From assembly GCA_023053575.1 (NCBI GenBank), contig JAKZAP010000004.1, positions 3,701,572 through 3,765,571 on the forward strand: a DNA stretch of 64,000 nucleotides, written 5' to 3'. The notes under the pieces are model-generated. The model did not search any database. It saw only the letters and a list, made by a program, of their open reading frames with translations, and was not told where the DNA came from. Numbering within the stretch: position 1 is the first letter of the stretch; each line of letters starts with the position of its first letter. Below, piece by piece: positions 44,450 to 55,089 of this stretch. This DNA comes from Branchinecta lynchi (Eukaryota; Arthropoda; Branchiopoda; Anostraca; Branchinectidae). The translations under genes were made by a program, and so were the position numbers.

Positions 44450-44674
44450 ATGTTGATTAATAATAAGCGATTACTTTATAAAAAGCAGTTTGGAGGTGGA
44501 ATTGGTAGTATATTCAGAAATACTGCCAATTCTCAATTATTCCAAACGTCTGCAAAACAAATAAAACATGGTGGATTATCGATGTATAACAGGATTATTA
44601 AACCGAGATTTGAGTTGTTGGAAAATAGAGCAATAGAAAATGGGAGAGTGTTACGGATAGTATTAGGATATTAA
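44450..44674 (+). pseudogene. Short Polinton capsid-associated ORF
   Basis: ATG in a TATAAATG context; 74 codons. After a basic start comes QFGGGIGSIFRN, a Gly-rich motif followed by an amphipathic helix, resembling the precursor cleavage site and helix of pVI-like minor capsid proteins. The frame ends early (RIVLGY), probably by truncation, because the following 400 bp are unlike the element. Confidence 0.45.
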
Positions 44675-44689
44675 ATATCAAAGATGACT

Positions 44690-45110
44690 CCGTAATAGGA
44701 AATAATGCAGGCTGAGAAAAGCAACTCCATATTTGGTAATAATTCAAGCCTCGGGACGGTGGAAGTAGCCTTATCAGTTTCCCGTTGTCGAACATCCTTT
44801 TCCGGAGTTTTTCAGGCACGTTTGAATGCTGGCAGTGAGAAAAATAGGAATCTGAGGTGAAGCCTAAAACTAGGAGACGATCTTAAGTGTTTAAGATAGA
44901 GAGACGTTCTTGAGTGCTGATTGAAAGTGGTCGCTGTTAAAGAATCAATAAAGTAAGTGTCAAAAGAAAAGAGTCGACTTCCCGAAACGAAAGACTACGA
45001 TCCTAAATACGCCTTCGAAGGTTGAATACTGCCGCCGCTCGAACGCTACCATATAATGATCCCAAGGGGGACATAAACCGCCGGTCGGAGTATAAAGAGT
45101 AATAACACGA
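44690..45110. other. Non-coding stretch inside the Polinton, possibly foreign
   Basis: Base composition rises to a more balanced value and no Polinton frame can be followed. It may be an inserted fragment; no terminal repeats or target duplication could be defined. Confidence 0.35.
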
Positions 45111-46540
45111 GGGCTAAAACCTCTCATTGGTTTAAGAGATTTGATTGATGTAAACAAGAAAGAATTAATTGATGTCATTCAAATCAAAAAATCTTTGAAC
45201 GATCTTCTAGGTGCAAATAAAAGGATTTTAAATCAAAGAAGTCAAGCTTATTCAAAATGTTAATACAATTATTAGTCTGCAATGGAAGATATTTGACGAG
45301 CCCCTTGTTGATGATAAAGTCGTAAAATATGAGAAATAGATGTGAATGTATCTAATAAATCAGAGTTTGAATTTGTAACAAAGAAATTAGATTCCGGGTT
45401 CTATCCAAGTGAAAGTTATCTTGATGTTAGTGTAAGAATAGTCAAAGAAAATGGGGCTAATATAACTGACACCGATGTTGCTACTTTAACGAAGAATGGA
45501 TTTAATTTATTCAGTACCGCTTAGTACGTAATAAACGCTGAATCGGTTGAAAAAATTGATCATGTTAGTATTACAACTACCGTTACGAAGTGGATTGAAT
45601 ACTCTGATGATTTTTCTACAAGTGCAGCAAGAAATCATTTCTGGTACAAGGATTATAATCAAGGAAAAGACATCAACCCTGTAATTGCTTCGTTTACTCC
45701 AAATACAGCAGTAGTAGGGACTGGAACAGTCAGTTTGAGAAATAATAATAATTATAATAAAGGGTTTGAAAAAAGATATAACAGAACAAAGAGCAGTAAG
45801 TTAGTATATATGTATATACCATTATCATAATTGTTTGGATTTTTGAAAGGAAACAAACGATTCTTCAGAGGTGCATCGCATAAAATATTTCTAAGAAGAA
45901 ATGATTATAACAACATGATTATAAGAAATGGAAATCAAGTATTTATCCTGGAAAATCCCTATTGTAGCACCTAATATTGAAATGATGAGTGAAATGGAAA
46001 AGGGATTGGCAAAAGATAGACAGCATAAGCTGATGTGGGAAGCGTGTAACACTTATAAAAGCGATGTTAGTCAAAATAAGGAACAAACGCGGAAAGTTAT
46101 TTGTGAGAGAAACAGTCGAATAAAAGCATAAGAACCAATTAATGAATAATTTGGTGTTTGATCATACGATTTAAATAGACATAGAACTTAGAATTAATGG
46201 GGATAAATAGCCTGAAGAACCACTCAAATGTGATTTTAGCGATGAGAAATGCAAATACTCGAATCTCTACAATAGATTCATACATATGGGTTATAAGCAA
46301 TTAGATTTTGATACTGGTAGTGTTGTTAGTATAGAAGAATCTAAAGAAGTGTATATACTATTCTGTTTCGACGTTTCTAAACATGAATCAAGTATATATA
46401 ATGGAACAGCTGCTGATAATCAAATAAGTTTAACATTGAAAGACGCTCAACCTGTAGCATATAATGTTTACTGTGTTCTATATTATAGAAGAAAAGCTAC
46501 ATTAGATATTATCAATACAAATATGTATGTGAGTTTGTGA
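45110..46540 (+). pseudogene. Probable major capsid protein, broken
   Basis: The reading begins near LRDLIDVNKKELIDVIQIKK and passes several stops and shifts. Later blocks are VNVSNKSEFEF, WIEYSDDFSTSAARNHFWYK, a central NKGFEKRYNRTKSSKLVYMY, then FLKGNKRFFRGASHKIFLRR, YNNMIIRNGN, and a C-terminal part ending in YCVLYYRRKATLDI. The total of about 450 codons and this order match the large capsid-like protein of invertebrate Polinton-like elements, most likely the double jelly-roll major capsid protein. At least six disruptions are present. The family call is from memory of motif order, not from a search. Confidence 0.5.
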
Positions 46541-46578
46541 GGTTTGGATTTTTATTTAATAAAATCATCCGCTAATAA

Positions 46579-46866
46579 ATGGAGTCAAAAAAGAAAGTCT
46601 TGAATACATTCAGAATAAACACATACAATGAGACAATAAAAATAGAAACATTGGTATTAGGAAAGAAATATAATGTATATAAAATGAGAATTGCTAAAAC
46701 AAAATACGGTGATAAGCTGGTTGTAGACATTAATCATAATGACAAACCATGTGATTTGTTTCTAACTCAGAAATATAATGCTATCGCTAACGAGTTGCTT
46801 TTCAAGAAAAATTTAATTTTGCAACCTATTGTACGGGAAAGAACAAAGACACATATGTGGATTTAG
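46579..46866 (+). CDS. Small conserved Polinton protein, frame intact
   Basis: ATG in a TAATAAATGG context; 95 codons, with no internal stop. It has a pattern LVLGKKYNVYKMRIAKTKYG followed by a short beta-like stretch and FLTQKYN. This pattern (Gly-x-x-Tyr, then TKYG, then a conserved Lys/Arg-Tyr) is found in a small protein common in such elements, and its shape suggests an OB-fold-like, possibly nucleic-acid-binding protein (inference). It is the best-preserved gene of the block, although the C-terminus may be cut. Confidence 0.5.
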   Translation: MESKKKVLNTFRINTYNETIKIETLVLGKKYNVYKMRIAKTKYGDKLVVDINHNDKPCDLFLTQKYNAIANELLFKKNLILQPIVRERTKTHMWI

Positions 46867-46869
46867 AAC

Positions 46870-47655
46870 TGTTTACTCAGTAGTAGTGTATAGGATACCG
46901 TTATTTTTTTATAGTACATATATCAGTACTTTATTGAGATTAAAGGGTAATATGTTCATTTCTGGAAGCCTTTATTTTTTAAGTATGAAAATATTTATTT
47001 TTTTGAAAAGGGGGTTAATTTCATATATAATATGTTAAAATTGGTAAATTTCATGTAATTAGGGGTTTATTTTATTGGGGGTTGGGTGGGGTAGAATCGG
47101 CGTTCTTATACTACTCCCTTACATGTCTCACAACTGGTATCGCCTATTTTTGGTTTCAGTGTGTCCCTTACTACTGAAGTTGTCAACCCTTTCAAATTTT
47201 CAAACTGGTGTATCTCATGAAGGAATTTTTGCACCAAAAAATAGATGAAATTTACTCTGATCAGCTCATCAACGGCTATCGATTGCCATCGAAAAAAAAT
47301 TCTACCTGTCTTAGTTAAAAAGTTGACTTTTTTGCCGTAGGCCAACTTTCTAACGTCACCACTTAGAAAGGAGCAAAGGATAAGATCTGGTCTCTTTAGC
47401 AATGAGAGAACTTTTAAAGTTTATATGGGGCACATCTGATACCATTTCTTGCAAACCCAAGTGCAAAAAAACGAATGATAAACTCAGCTGAAATCGCGAA
47501 CAGACATAGATAGAAACAGTAGATGGCAGCACTTTCGGACCCGTGGGAAAAAGCCACTTTTTTGTTTCTTTAGATTTTTATGTTCATCACTCAAAGAAGA
47601 TATGCTGGCTGCGGGGCCGGCTAACTGCCGCATATATTTAACACTTATAGATTTA
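46870..47655. other. AT-rich end of the Polinton block and flank, no gene
   Basis: 46,870-47,095 is AT-rich, with an open stretch that lacks coding character. From about 47,100 composition changes; 47,140-47,230 has weak similarity to F4 phrases (CTGAAGTTGTCAACCC). No terminal inverted repeat for the Polinton was found here. Confidence 0.4.
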
Positions 47656-48400
47656 AGTCCATCTTCAATTTGAAACTGGTGCCTGCCTGCTTGCTTATTA
47701 AAACGGGCTTTCCACTTGAAAGCAGAAACATGGTTTGATTAAACGAAAGGTTCGCTACACAACTTCAGACAGTCCTCTCTGACATGGGCTATATAACTCC
47801 ACTGCACTTCGCACACCGTAGGCTCTGGCTCAAGGACAAGCAAAAACCATCCTTATTGGCCCCAGGCAAGAGTTCTACGGGGCTTTCCAAAATGTAATGT
47901 CATATTCATCAATCCGGCCTAAGGTCCACACTTTTCGTAAAAACCGCACGGTTAGACCCTTACCAGTTACCAGGAATAAAATGAAATCGGCAGCATAGAA
48001 AAAACAACAAGAAAACACGCGAGGACAAAACTGAACTGTTGCTCTCGCAACATAATAAAACACAGGATCGATCTGGCACACGTGAGGGAGCACCAAGCTG
48101 AGTATTAACGGTTGTAAAGTAGAACTATGCGGCTTTTGACACTCTTCTAAATGTTGGACTTACTTGGTTCGCTTTTCATAGCTAAAATAGTGAAATGAGA
48201 ATGACAAATTAAGAAATTTGTATCTGTTCAGAGGCGAGTATTCCAGACTTATTTTCAAACAAAGACTGAAATCGATTCGTTTAAATTTTAACCGAACAGG
48301 GATAGAACAATCTCCTACCCATCACTGATTCACTTAAATTGGCTTGAAGACCTGCTGAAAATGCGTTACTTCGTTGTTCCTCTATTCACGAATAATCGAT
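47655..48400 (-). repeat. Inverted copies of R6 and R9
   Basis: 47,655-48,000 matches R6 (22,505-22,835), and 48,250-48,400 matches R9 (27,450-27,610), both in reverse complement. A minus-strand open frame at 47,875-48,096 lies in the repeat and is not conserved in the other copy. Confidence 0.55.
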
Positions 48401-48534
48401 TTTCAGAATAGTGGAATTTCGGCGTGATTTGTGATACCTCTATGCACTTGCATTTTTGTCGTATACCTTACGAGAAAGATTTACGGATTTGTTTTTTCAA
48501 ACACTAAGCAATCTTCACCAATCAAATTAAAATT

Positions 48535-48720
48535 TTCGGCCCTTCTTGCCAAGAAGGGCCGAAATGTAGCTCTAACAAAATGTAGCTGACTTATCCGTTT
48601 TGCACCGTCAAATAGGGGATCGACTAAAAGCAGGAAAGGAAAGGCAAGAGAAAAGCAGGAAAGAATACTAAAACCAGGAAAGGCAAACTAAAAGATTAAA
48701 ATTTCCCGCATCATAGTAGA
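48535..48720. repeat. GGGCCGAAAT hairpin and GATACTAAAA-type repeat
   Basis: TTCGGCCCTTCTTGCCAAGAAGGGCCGAAAT at 48,536-48,566 is a strong hairpin. Then come GTAGCTGAC and TATCCGTTTTGCACC, ends seen in the MITEs at 12.6 and 33.6 kb, and AGCAGGAAAGG phrases of the 6.2- and 12.4-kb repeats. Confidence 0.55.
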
Positions 48721-49190
48721 ATTTACGCTGTGGGGACGGCCGCAAATATTCTGAGCGTCATAGCTAGAGGAGATGGTGAAAAAAAAAAATCACTTTGCAG
48801 AATCCAAATAATTCAGTGTATTCAATTAAATGACCCAAAAATAAGATGGCTGTGATGCTTATGTTGTGATACTTCGTCAGGATTAGGAAGTAACGTGAGA
48901 CTTCCACAATCCTAATGCCGTCTTAGGATGTAAAATGGTCAAAAATTAGCAGAAGATAAAAAATGGAGTGTATGGCTTAGCCTGGCGGTTATCTTCCTTA
49001 AACTATTGCTTCTGTCCGCAACTGAGAATCCATGTTTATTAGGTTTATTTTTCGTCCAGTTTTTTTGGCGCTGTTCAAAACTATTCCAAGTTCACCTCAG
49101 GTAGCTGTACTATACCCAGGTGTATAGAGCCCCAGTCGCTTTTGGAGCAGATGCCAAGTAGGACCGGGAAACACCCAAATCCATGGGCTA
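48720..49190. other. Stretch without supported gene
   Basis: Nothing coding or clearly repetitive is supported. A ten-base A-run lies at about 48,780. Confidence 0.35.
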
Positions 49191-49196
49191 TGCCTA

Positions 49197-49725
49197 AAGG
49201 CCCATTCACAACGGCTTTTAACTAACACTCGGTACCAGCCAGTTCCGGAAATCGCTCTGAGACCGAGAATTAGCTGGGTTTCTGTCGTTCGCAACCGATA
49301 CTGGTGCCCATTTCGGGTACCAGCTAGTCTCGCGCCCAAGTTGAAATCTGTTCAACCTTTCAGGGTACTAGCCAATCACATTACTTACGGGAATTCTCAG
49401 TATGTTCCGATTGGCTAACGCTGAACCACGTCAGACCGAAGAACAATGACCTTTTGGATTTCAAGATAGCAAGGAGTGGATGTGATTTTATCTATTGGGC
49501 TTGGTTCGAAACTAGCCAATCAGAATATTCCCCCAAATAATCTAGTTGGCTAGTACCCTCGAAAGCTGAACTGATTTCAACTTGGTTGCGAGACTAGCTG
49601 GTATCCGAAACTGGCACCAAGATCAATTGCGAACGGCAGAAACCCAGCTAATTGGCGGTCTCAGAGCGATTTCCGGAACTGGCTGGTATCGAGTACTAGC
49701 TAAAAACCCGTTGTGAATGGGCCTT
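49197..49725. mobile_element. 530-bp MITE with AAGGCCCATTCACAACGG ends
   Basis: Inverted arms of about 150 bp contain GGCCCATTCACAACGG, CCAGTTCCGGAAATCGCTCT and ATTAGCTGGGTTTCTG in both orientations. Further inner arms carry GGTACTAGCCAATCA phrases. The right flank is TTAA and the left CTAA, so a TTAA duplication is possible but not proven. Confidence 0.75.
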
Positions 49726-49825
49726 AAGTCGACGATGCAGTACCGTCATCCAGGTTTACACAAGAACTAGTCTCAATGAGCGAGTGACTGTTCCGCCGTA
49801 GAGAAATTGGTATCTATCAGCGGGA

Positions 49826-50238
49826 TGAAGTCTCTACGTAGACACGAGCCTACGAAGACACGGGCAGTACGTCGAAACGAAAAAACCGTCACATAATAGA
49901 TATATCACTACATAGACACGACAGAACGAAGACCGAGCCTACAGGGACACGACAGTACAAGTAACGACACTTCATGGACACGACGGTATAAGTAACGAAA
50001 CTGCATAGACACTTTTTGACTTTCGACGTGGATTTTGTCCTCTTAGTGACGTGTCCACGTAGTGTTGTTGGACGTACTGTCGTGTCTACGCAGTGTCGTT
50101 CGAAGTGCCGTCTTTTCTACGTAGTGTCATTCAGTTTACCGTTGTGTCCACGTAGTGTCGGGAAATGTGTCCATGTAGCGTAGGGTTTTGTCTACTTGCT
50201 GCCGTGTCTACGTAGAATCGTGTCTATGTATAGAGGCG
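49826..50238. mobile_element. FB3: foldback built of CTACGTAGACACGA phrases
   Basis: The left half repeats CTACGTAGACACGACAGTA-like phrases; the right half (from about 50,040) carries the reverse complement, GTGTCTACGTAGTGTCG. CTATCAGC occurs just outside both ends (about 49,815 and 50,250 inverted), which may be the true termini. No coding content. Confidence 0.7.
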
Positions 50239-50239
50239 C

Positions 50240-50828
50240 GCACCCCTATCAGCTGATAGCCTCCAATTTTGTGTTGTTGCAATTTTCCTTGCTGATTAAG
50301 TATGACCGGACATGGTGCTCCGAACTGACACCTGAAACTCTTCGCAAAAGCTAGGATTTCCGATGTTGAGTTACGGTTATCGTTATGTGATGACCACTAA
50401 TATCTTGCCACAGCTTAATTTTATTTGTAAGTAAGTAACTAAGTAATTTATGATAACCTGCCATTTTGGAAAAAACGGAGGAAACGAAAGAAAATAAATA
50501 AAACACATAAACATACAGAAAAAGACACTAATTTTCAATCTTCGGCCAGTAAGCAGCGGATAACGTCGTGCACTGGTTAGGCCCTGTTGTCCATGATTTT
50601 TTATAGCGACGAGGAAACATCCAAAAGATTGTGTTTATATGGCACTTACAGCTTCGCTCAAGTACAATATACGGATCAGTTTTTGGTCGTGTCTGTCTGT
50701 CGATTCACTATACTCGAGTTAAGGTACTTCTAGAACATGAGGAGCTTCAAAATATTGTTTTTCGATTTGGCAGGCCATCAGATGCATCTTGTGTTTTCGA
50801 GTTATTTGCTTTGGCTTGGTTTTCCCCC
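50240..50828. other. Stretch without supported gene
   Basis: 50,635-50,760 has F2-like terminal phrases (ATGGCACTTACAG, GAGTTAAGGTACTTC, TGTCTGTCTGTCG) in minus orientation. Otherwise nothing is supported. Confidence 0.4.
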
Positions 50829-50830
50829 TT

Positions 50831-51898
50831 TTTGGGATCCCAAAACGTAAGTGGACCTATGACTTCGCAAAAGTTGTCCGTCCGTCTGTCAGCACGATTA
50901 CTGTCGAAGAGAATGAGATATTTTGATGAAACTTGGTGTGAGGATTCTATGGGTCAAGGCACATCCCGAGTTCGTAGATGGGCCTCATAGCTGTATATTT
51001 AGGGGAGGGGGTTTCAAATTAAGGGGCAAAAAAAATATTTGTTCAAAATCTAATGATATAATCGATAAAGCGGTAAGAAGACATGCTGAACATGAATATG
51101 AAAACTATTTTCTCGCCGTACAAGCAGTTCGCCCGGGGTCCGGCCAAAATTTGATAAGTTTGTTAAAAGTAAAGTTTTATCTGAAGTTCGTTAGATGGCC
51201 AATTAAGGGGTAAGGAGACATGATGAACACGAATATGAATTTTTTTTTTCACCGGACAGGTAGTTCACCCGGAATCCGACAAAAACGGAAATTTATCAAG
51301 AAACATGCTGAATCCAAACATGATAATTATTTACTCGCCGGACAAGTAGATCGCCCGGAATCCGGCAAAAACCGGAAAATTTGTTAAAAGTAAAAGTTTT
51401 GTATGAATTTCATAAGGTGTTCTATTTACGGGTAAGAAGACATACTGAACTCATGTATGACAATCATTTTCTAGCTCGACACATAGTTCGCCACGAATCC
51501 GGGTGAAATCGGAAAATTTGTTGAAAGCTGAAGTTTTATCTGAAGTTGATTAGAGGTTCGACAGAGGCGCAAAGAGATACGCTGAATCCGTTTTTGAACT
51601 TCAATATTTTTAAGGACAAGTAGTTCGCCCGGAATCCGGCCGAAACCGGAAATTTGGCAGAAGTAAGGCAGGAAATTTTGTCAAAGTCGAAATGACGCAG
51701 GATATAGGGGTAAACACACATGCTGAATCCATATCTGAACTTGGTCTTCTCAGATGATTACCATTTGCCTTAACCTGTTTCTAAATTTTATTAGTAAAGT
51801 GCTTAAGGAGTCTGGCGAAGGCTGGATCTCTACAAGACCCAATTGTCTGGATCAAATATTACATTTCTGGGATACCATCGCAACCTTTGGTCTTGTTA
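50831..51898 (+). mobile_element. F1 copy
   Basis: Left end TTTGGGATCCCAAAACGTAA, short CCGT tract, core units with AAGAAGACATGCTGAAC and CCGGAATCCGGC, right end CCTTTGGTCTTGTT. At the right end GGGATCCC has become GGGATACC. Confidence 0.8.
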
Positions 51899-51899
51899 A

Positions 51900-52612
51900 C
51901 CACGACGTGGACAGTTTTCAAATACGTTGCGCCCAGCAGCCGGTTCGGAAAGCGAGAAGGCCGGGTAGGTTCAAAAAGCGTTTACAAGAAAATCGCTAAT
52001 TTGTTATATCTTTGAAAAACGATATTTCTGAACTGTTTCGTCGTCAAACGATCATTTCTAGGAAGAATAGCCTACGGTCGTCATGGATAACCAAGCGGGA
52101 TCGACTAAAAACAGTGACCGACTAAGAAGAGTCACAGCATGGCAAGGCATAGTGTGGGAGGTATACGAGTACCAAAAAGAGGCACGGAAGCTAAAAGGGC
52201 CCTTTCAGGCTTCAAAGTGAAGGACAGGAACAATGTTCTACAGTGCTTTCTTTTAGGCTCTTGAGTTACTTAAATACTACTTGCTAATCTCTTTTACCAG
52301 TCGTGCCACCTTCGCCATGCCGTTCATCTTTTTAGTCGATCCCTCACCAAATCAACCCACAATATACCTATTGATCATCTTTTGGTCTTCCATGGTCTGG
52401 AATAGTATCTTTTAAAGAGAACAAAAGAATCACATACAAAATAGCGGCCTGCTGCTTGTTTGCCAAGGTTCGCAAAGAGGTATGAATGGAAATGATATTT
52501 CGCAACAACCGATCATTTCGAAACTATTTGTGGAGTATGCTCAAAAAATAGCATGAATGTGATTAGAGTAGAAAATCTTAGGCCATATATCGTATTCAGT
52601 AAAAATAACTTA
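51900..52612. other. Intron 1 side of gene B, no other gene seen
   Basis: If 52,614-52,632 is the first coding exon of gene B on the minus strand, this stretch is its first intron. It holds a GATCGACTAAAAACAG phrase near 52,090-52,110, and nothing else that I can support. Confidence 0.35.
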
Positions 52613-52613
52613 C

Positions 52614-52632
52614 CACTATTTGGGTTCGCCAT
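52614..52632 (-). CDS. Gene B: 19-nt first coding exon
   Basis: Minus strand: ATGGCGAACCCAAATAGTG followed by GTAAGTTATTTTTACTGA. The first gene A exon is 22 nt with GTAAGTTACTTTTGCTGA. The similarity extends through the donor and the first 20 nt of the intron, and both exons end in phase 1. The upstream 65 nt also resemble the gene A leader. It is too short to be found by open-frame length and is called by comparison. Assignment to the transmembrane exon at 30.3 kb is by strand and order only. Confidence 0.55.
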
Positions 52633-52717
52633 TTCCACCGAGTCTATTTTCGATTCTGTGTACTACAAGTTTGAGTTAAGTACTGGCTCGTTATTTGGCG
52701 TCGGTGTCTGTCGTATA

Positions 52718-53684
52718 CTCTCTCAAGCACCTAAGCGGACCCCAAAACAAGTTTTTCTTGAGTAGTTTTTATGTTTGTTTTTTTACTGTTGTACTGCACA
52801 TATGCCCTAGGGCAGTGCATAATAAATCCATTCATTCAGTAAACATCGATATCCATAGAGATTGAGTAGTAGACTGACTGACGTCTTCTCGGGCTGAAAT
52901 AATGTCGACATTTACTATTAGGCGTAGTAGCTGACACAAATCTACGAGTAGGTTTATAAGAAACAGTCTTTAAGACCGCAAGAAAAACTTGTTTATATCA
53001 GTATATCAATAGATGTAACTTTTTCGTACAACTATCATACGACTAAGCAGGCCACACATTTTTTACCGGGAGCAAGCACCTCGGTAGGGAGGCGATACTT
53101 ATACTCTATTATACTCTCTCAAGCACCTAAGCGGACCCCAAAACAAGTTTTTCTTGCGGTCTTAAAGACTGTTTCTTATAAACCTACACGTAAATTTGTG
53201 TCAGCTACTACGCCTACTAGTAAATGTCGACGTAATTTCAGCCCGAGAAGGCGTCAGTCAGTCTACTACCCCTGCAAGTTCAGTCTCCTTCGCTCGCACG
53301 TCAAGGTTGTTTGATTTCACTCTACTCAATTTATGTCTTGAAAGCTATACGCCAAAAGTGTAACAAGTAAAAATACCACATCCCTAAAAAAAATTATTTT
53401 GTGCATTATAAAGACCTAGACATATTACATACTATTGCTAGCTAGCAATAGGGTTAATATATTTTTTCAGAATACCATTATCAGACTAGAGTGTCCTAAG
53501 GTCTGACCGTTTGTCTCATTTTCTTCTTAAACTCAGACAGTTAATGTGGGTTTTACTTTAACGAGGTGAAAAGCCGGTTAAGAAACCAGAGCGAAAGAGA
53601 AATCTCTATGGATATAGATGTTTACTGAATGAATGGATTTACTATGCACTGACCTAGGGCCTATGTGCAGTACAACAGTAACAA
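52718..53684. repeat. Inverted repeat beside a duplicated gene B upstream segment
   Basis: CTCTCAAGCACCTAAGCGGA plus the next 20 bp occurs twice directly, at 52,718-52,760 and 53,114-53,156. Between and beyond lie inverted arms: 52,775-52,985 pairs with 53,150-53,275 and 53,600-53,684 (CTGCACATATGCCCTAGG, AATCCATTCATTCAGTAAAC, GACTGACTGACG). A fragment of R7 is at 53,015-53,090, and 53,280-53,600 shows no supported feature. The first direct copy lies about 90 bp upstream of the gene B start codon. Confidence 0.6.
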
Positions 53685-55083
53685 GGCCAAAGGTTTCGAT
53701 GGGATCCCAAAAATTCAATATCTGATCCAGACAACTGGGTCTTGTCTTAGCCAGATCCAGTCTTCGCCAGACTCCTTGAATATTTTTACAATTAAAATTC
53801 AGAAACAGATTAAGGCCAAATAGCTAATCACCTGAGAAAACCAAGTTCAGATTCGGATTCAGCATGTGTGTTTACCCCTATAAGTCATATCTGTTTTGAC
53901 GAAAACTTCCTGCCACTTCTGCCAATTTCCCGGTTCCGGCCGAACTCCAGAAGTACTTGTCCGGCGAAAAAAGAAAGCTCAAAGACGAAATCAGGGTATC
54001 TTCTTTCCCCAGTAATGAACATCTAATCAACTTCAAATAGAAATTTAGCTTATAACAAATTTTCCGATTCCAGCCGGATTCCGGTCGAACTATATGTCCG
54101 GGTAAAATACGACTGTCACACAGGGACTCAGCGTCTCTTCTTACCCCTAAATCGCTTATCTAATCAACTAGAAATAAAACTTTGACTTCCAACAGTTTTC
54201 CGGTTTTGGCCGGATTCCGGACGAACTACATGTCCGGGTAGAAACTTGTTTTCACATAAGTGTTCAGCATGTCTTCTTGCCCTAAATCTAACATCTAATC
54301 AACTCCAAATAAAACTTTTAATTTTGACAAACTTTCCGGTTTGGGCCGGATTCCGGTCAAAATACTTGTCCGTCGAGAAAATAGTTTTCACCATCGTCTT
54401 CAGCATGTCTTCCTACCTCTAAATCGAACATTTAATCAACTTCAAATAAAACTTTACTTTCAACAAACTTTCCGGTTTGGGCCGGATTCCGGGCGAAATA
54501 CTTGTCCATCGAGAAAATAGTTTTCACCATCGTCTTCAGCATGTCTTCCTACCCCTAAATCGAACATCTAATCAATTTCAAATAAAACTTTTACTTTCAA
54601 CAAACTTTCCGGTTTGGGCCGGATTCCGGGCGAAATACTTGTCCGTCGAGAAAATAATTTTCACCATCGTCTTCAGCATGTCTTTCTACCCCTTAATCGA
54701 ACATCTAATCAACTTCAAATAAAACTTTTACTTTCAACAAACTTTCCGGTTTTGGCCGGATTCCGGGCGAACTACTTGTCCGATGACAAAATGATTTTCA
54801 CCATCGTGTTCAGCATGTCTTCTTACCCCATAATCGACTATCACATTAGCTGTTTCAAAATATTTTGTTTGTTCCTTAATTTGAATCCCCTCCCCCAAAT
54901 GTAGAGCTACAAAGCCCATCTACGAACTTGACTGGTCCGACGACCCAACGAACCCTCACACCAAGTTTCATCAAAATATCTCATTCCCTTCGAGAGTTAT
55001 CGTGCTTACAGACGGACGGACAGACGGACAACTTTTGCGATGTCATAGGTATCCCTCCACTTACGTTTTGGGATCCCAAAAAA
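53680..55083 (-). mobile_element. F1 copy, minus orientation
   Basis: Reads inversely from GGGATCCCAAAACGTAAGTG at 55,083 to AACAAGGCCAAAGG at 53,680. Seven or eight core units of about 136 bp are present. Its order and content are close to the 24.8-kb copy, including the diverged right-end units. Confidence 0.85.
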
Positions 55084-55089
55084 CAAAAC

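Larger units (their letters stand above)
39245..47095 (+). mobile_element. Decayed Polinton/Maverick-like element, without polymerase B
   Basis: The block is markedly AT-rich, with all recognisable genes on the plus strand: an unknown ORF, a small basic protein, an adenain-type protease, a DDE integrase, two unknown ORFs, probable minor and major capsid genes and a small conserved protein. Integrase plus adenain-type protease plus capsid-like genes is the Polinton/Maverick (adintovirus-like) set. Protein-primed DNA polymerase and packaging ATPase are not seen, nor are terminal inverted repeats, so this is an internal or deleted remnant. Nearly every gene has stops or frameshifts. Foldback FB2 (41,569-42,875) is inserted. 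Ends are approximate, set by the AT-rich block. Confidence 0.75.

Noticed and set aside
47875..48096. 73-codon hydrophobic minus-strand frame
   Set aside because: Situated in repeat R6; the frame is not conserved in the copy at 22,505-22,835.
53430..53450. GCTAGCTAGCAATAG palindrome as regulatory site
   Set aside because: Short palindrome without a partner or gene context.
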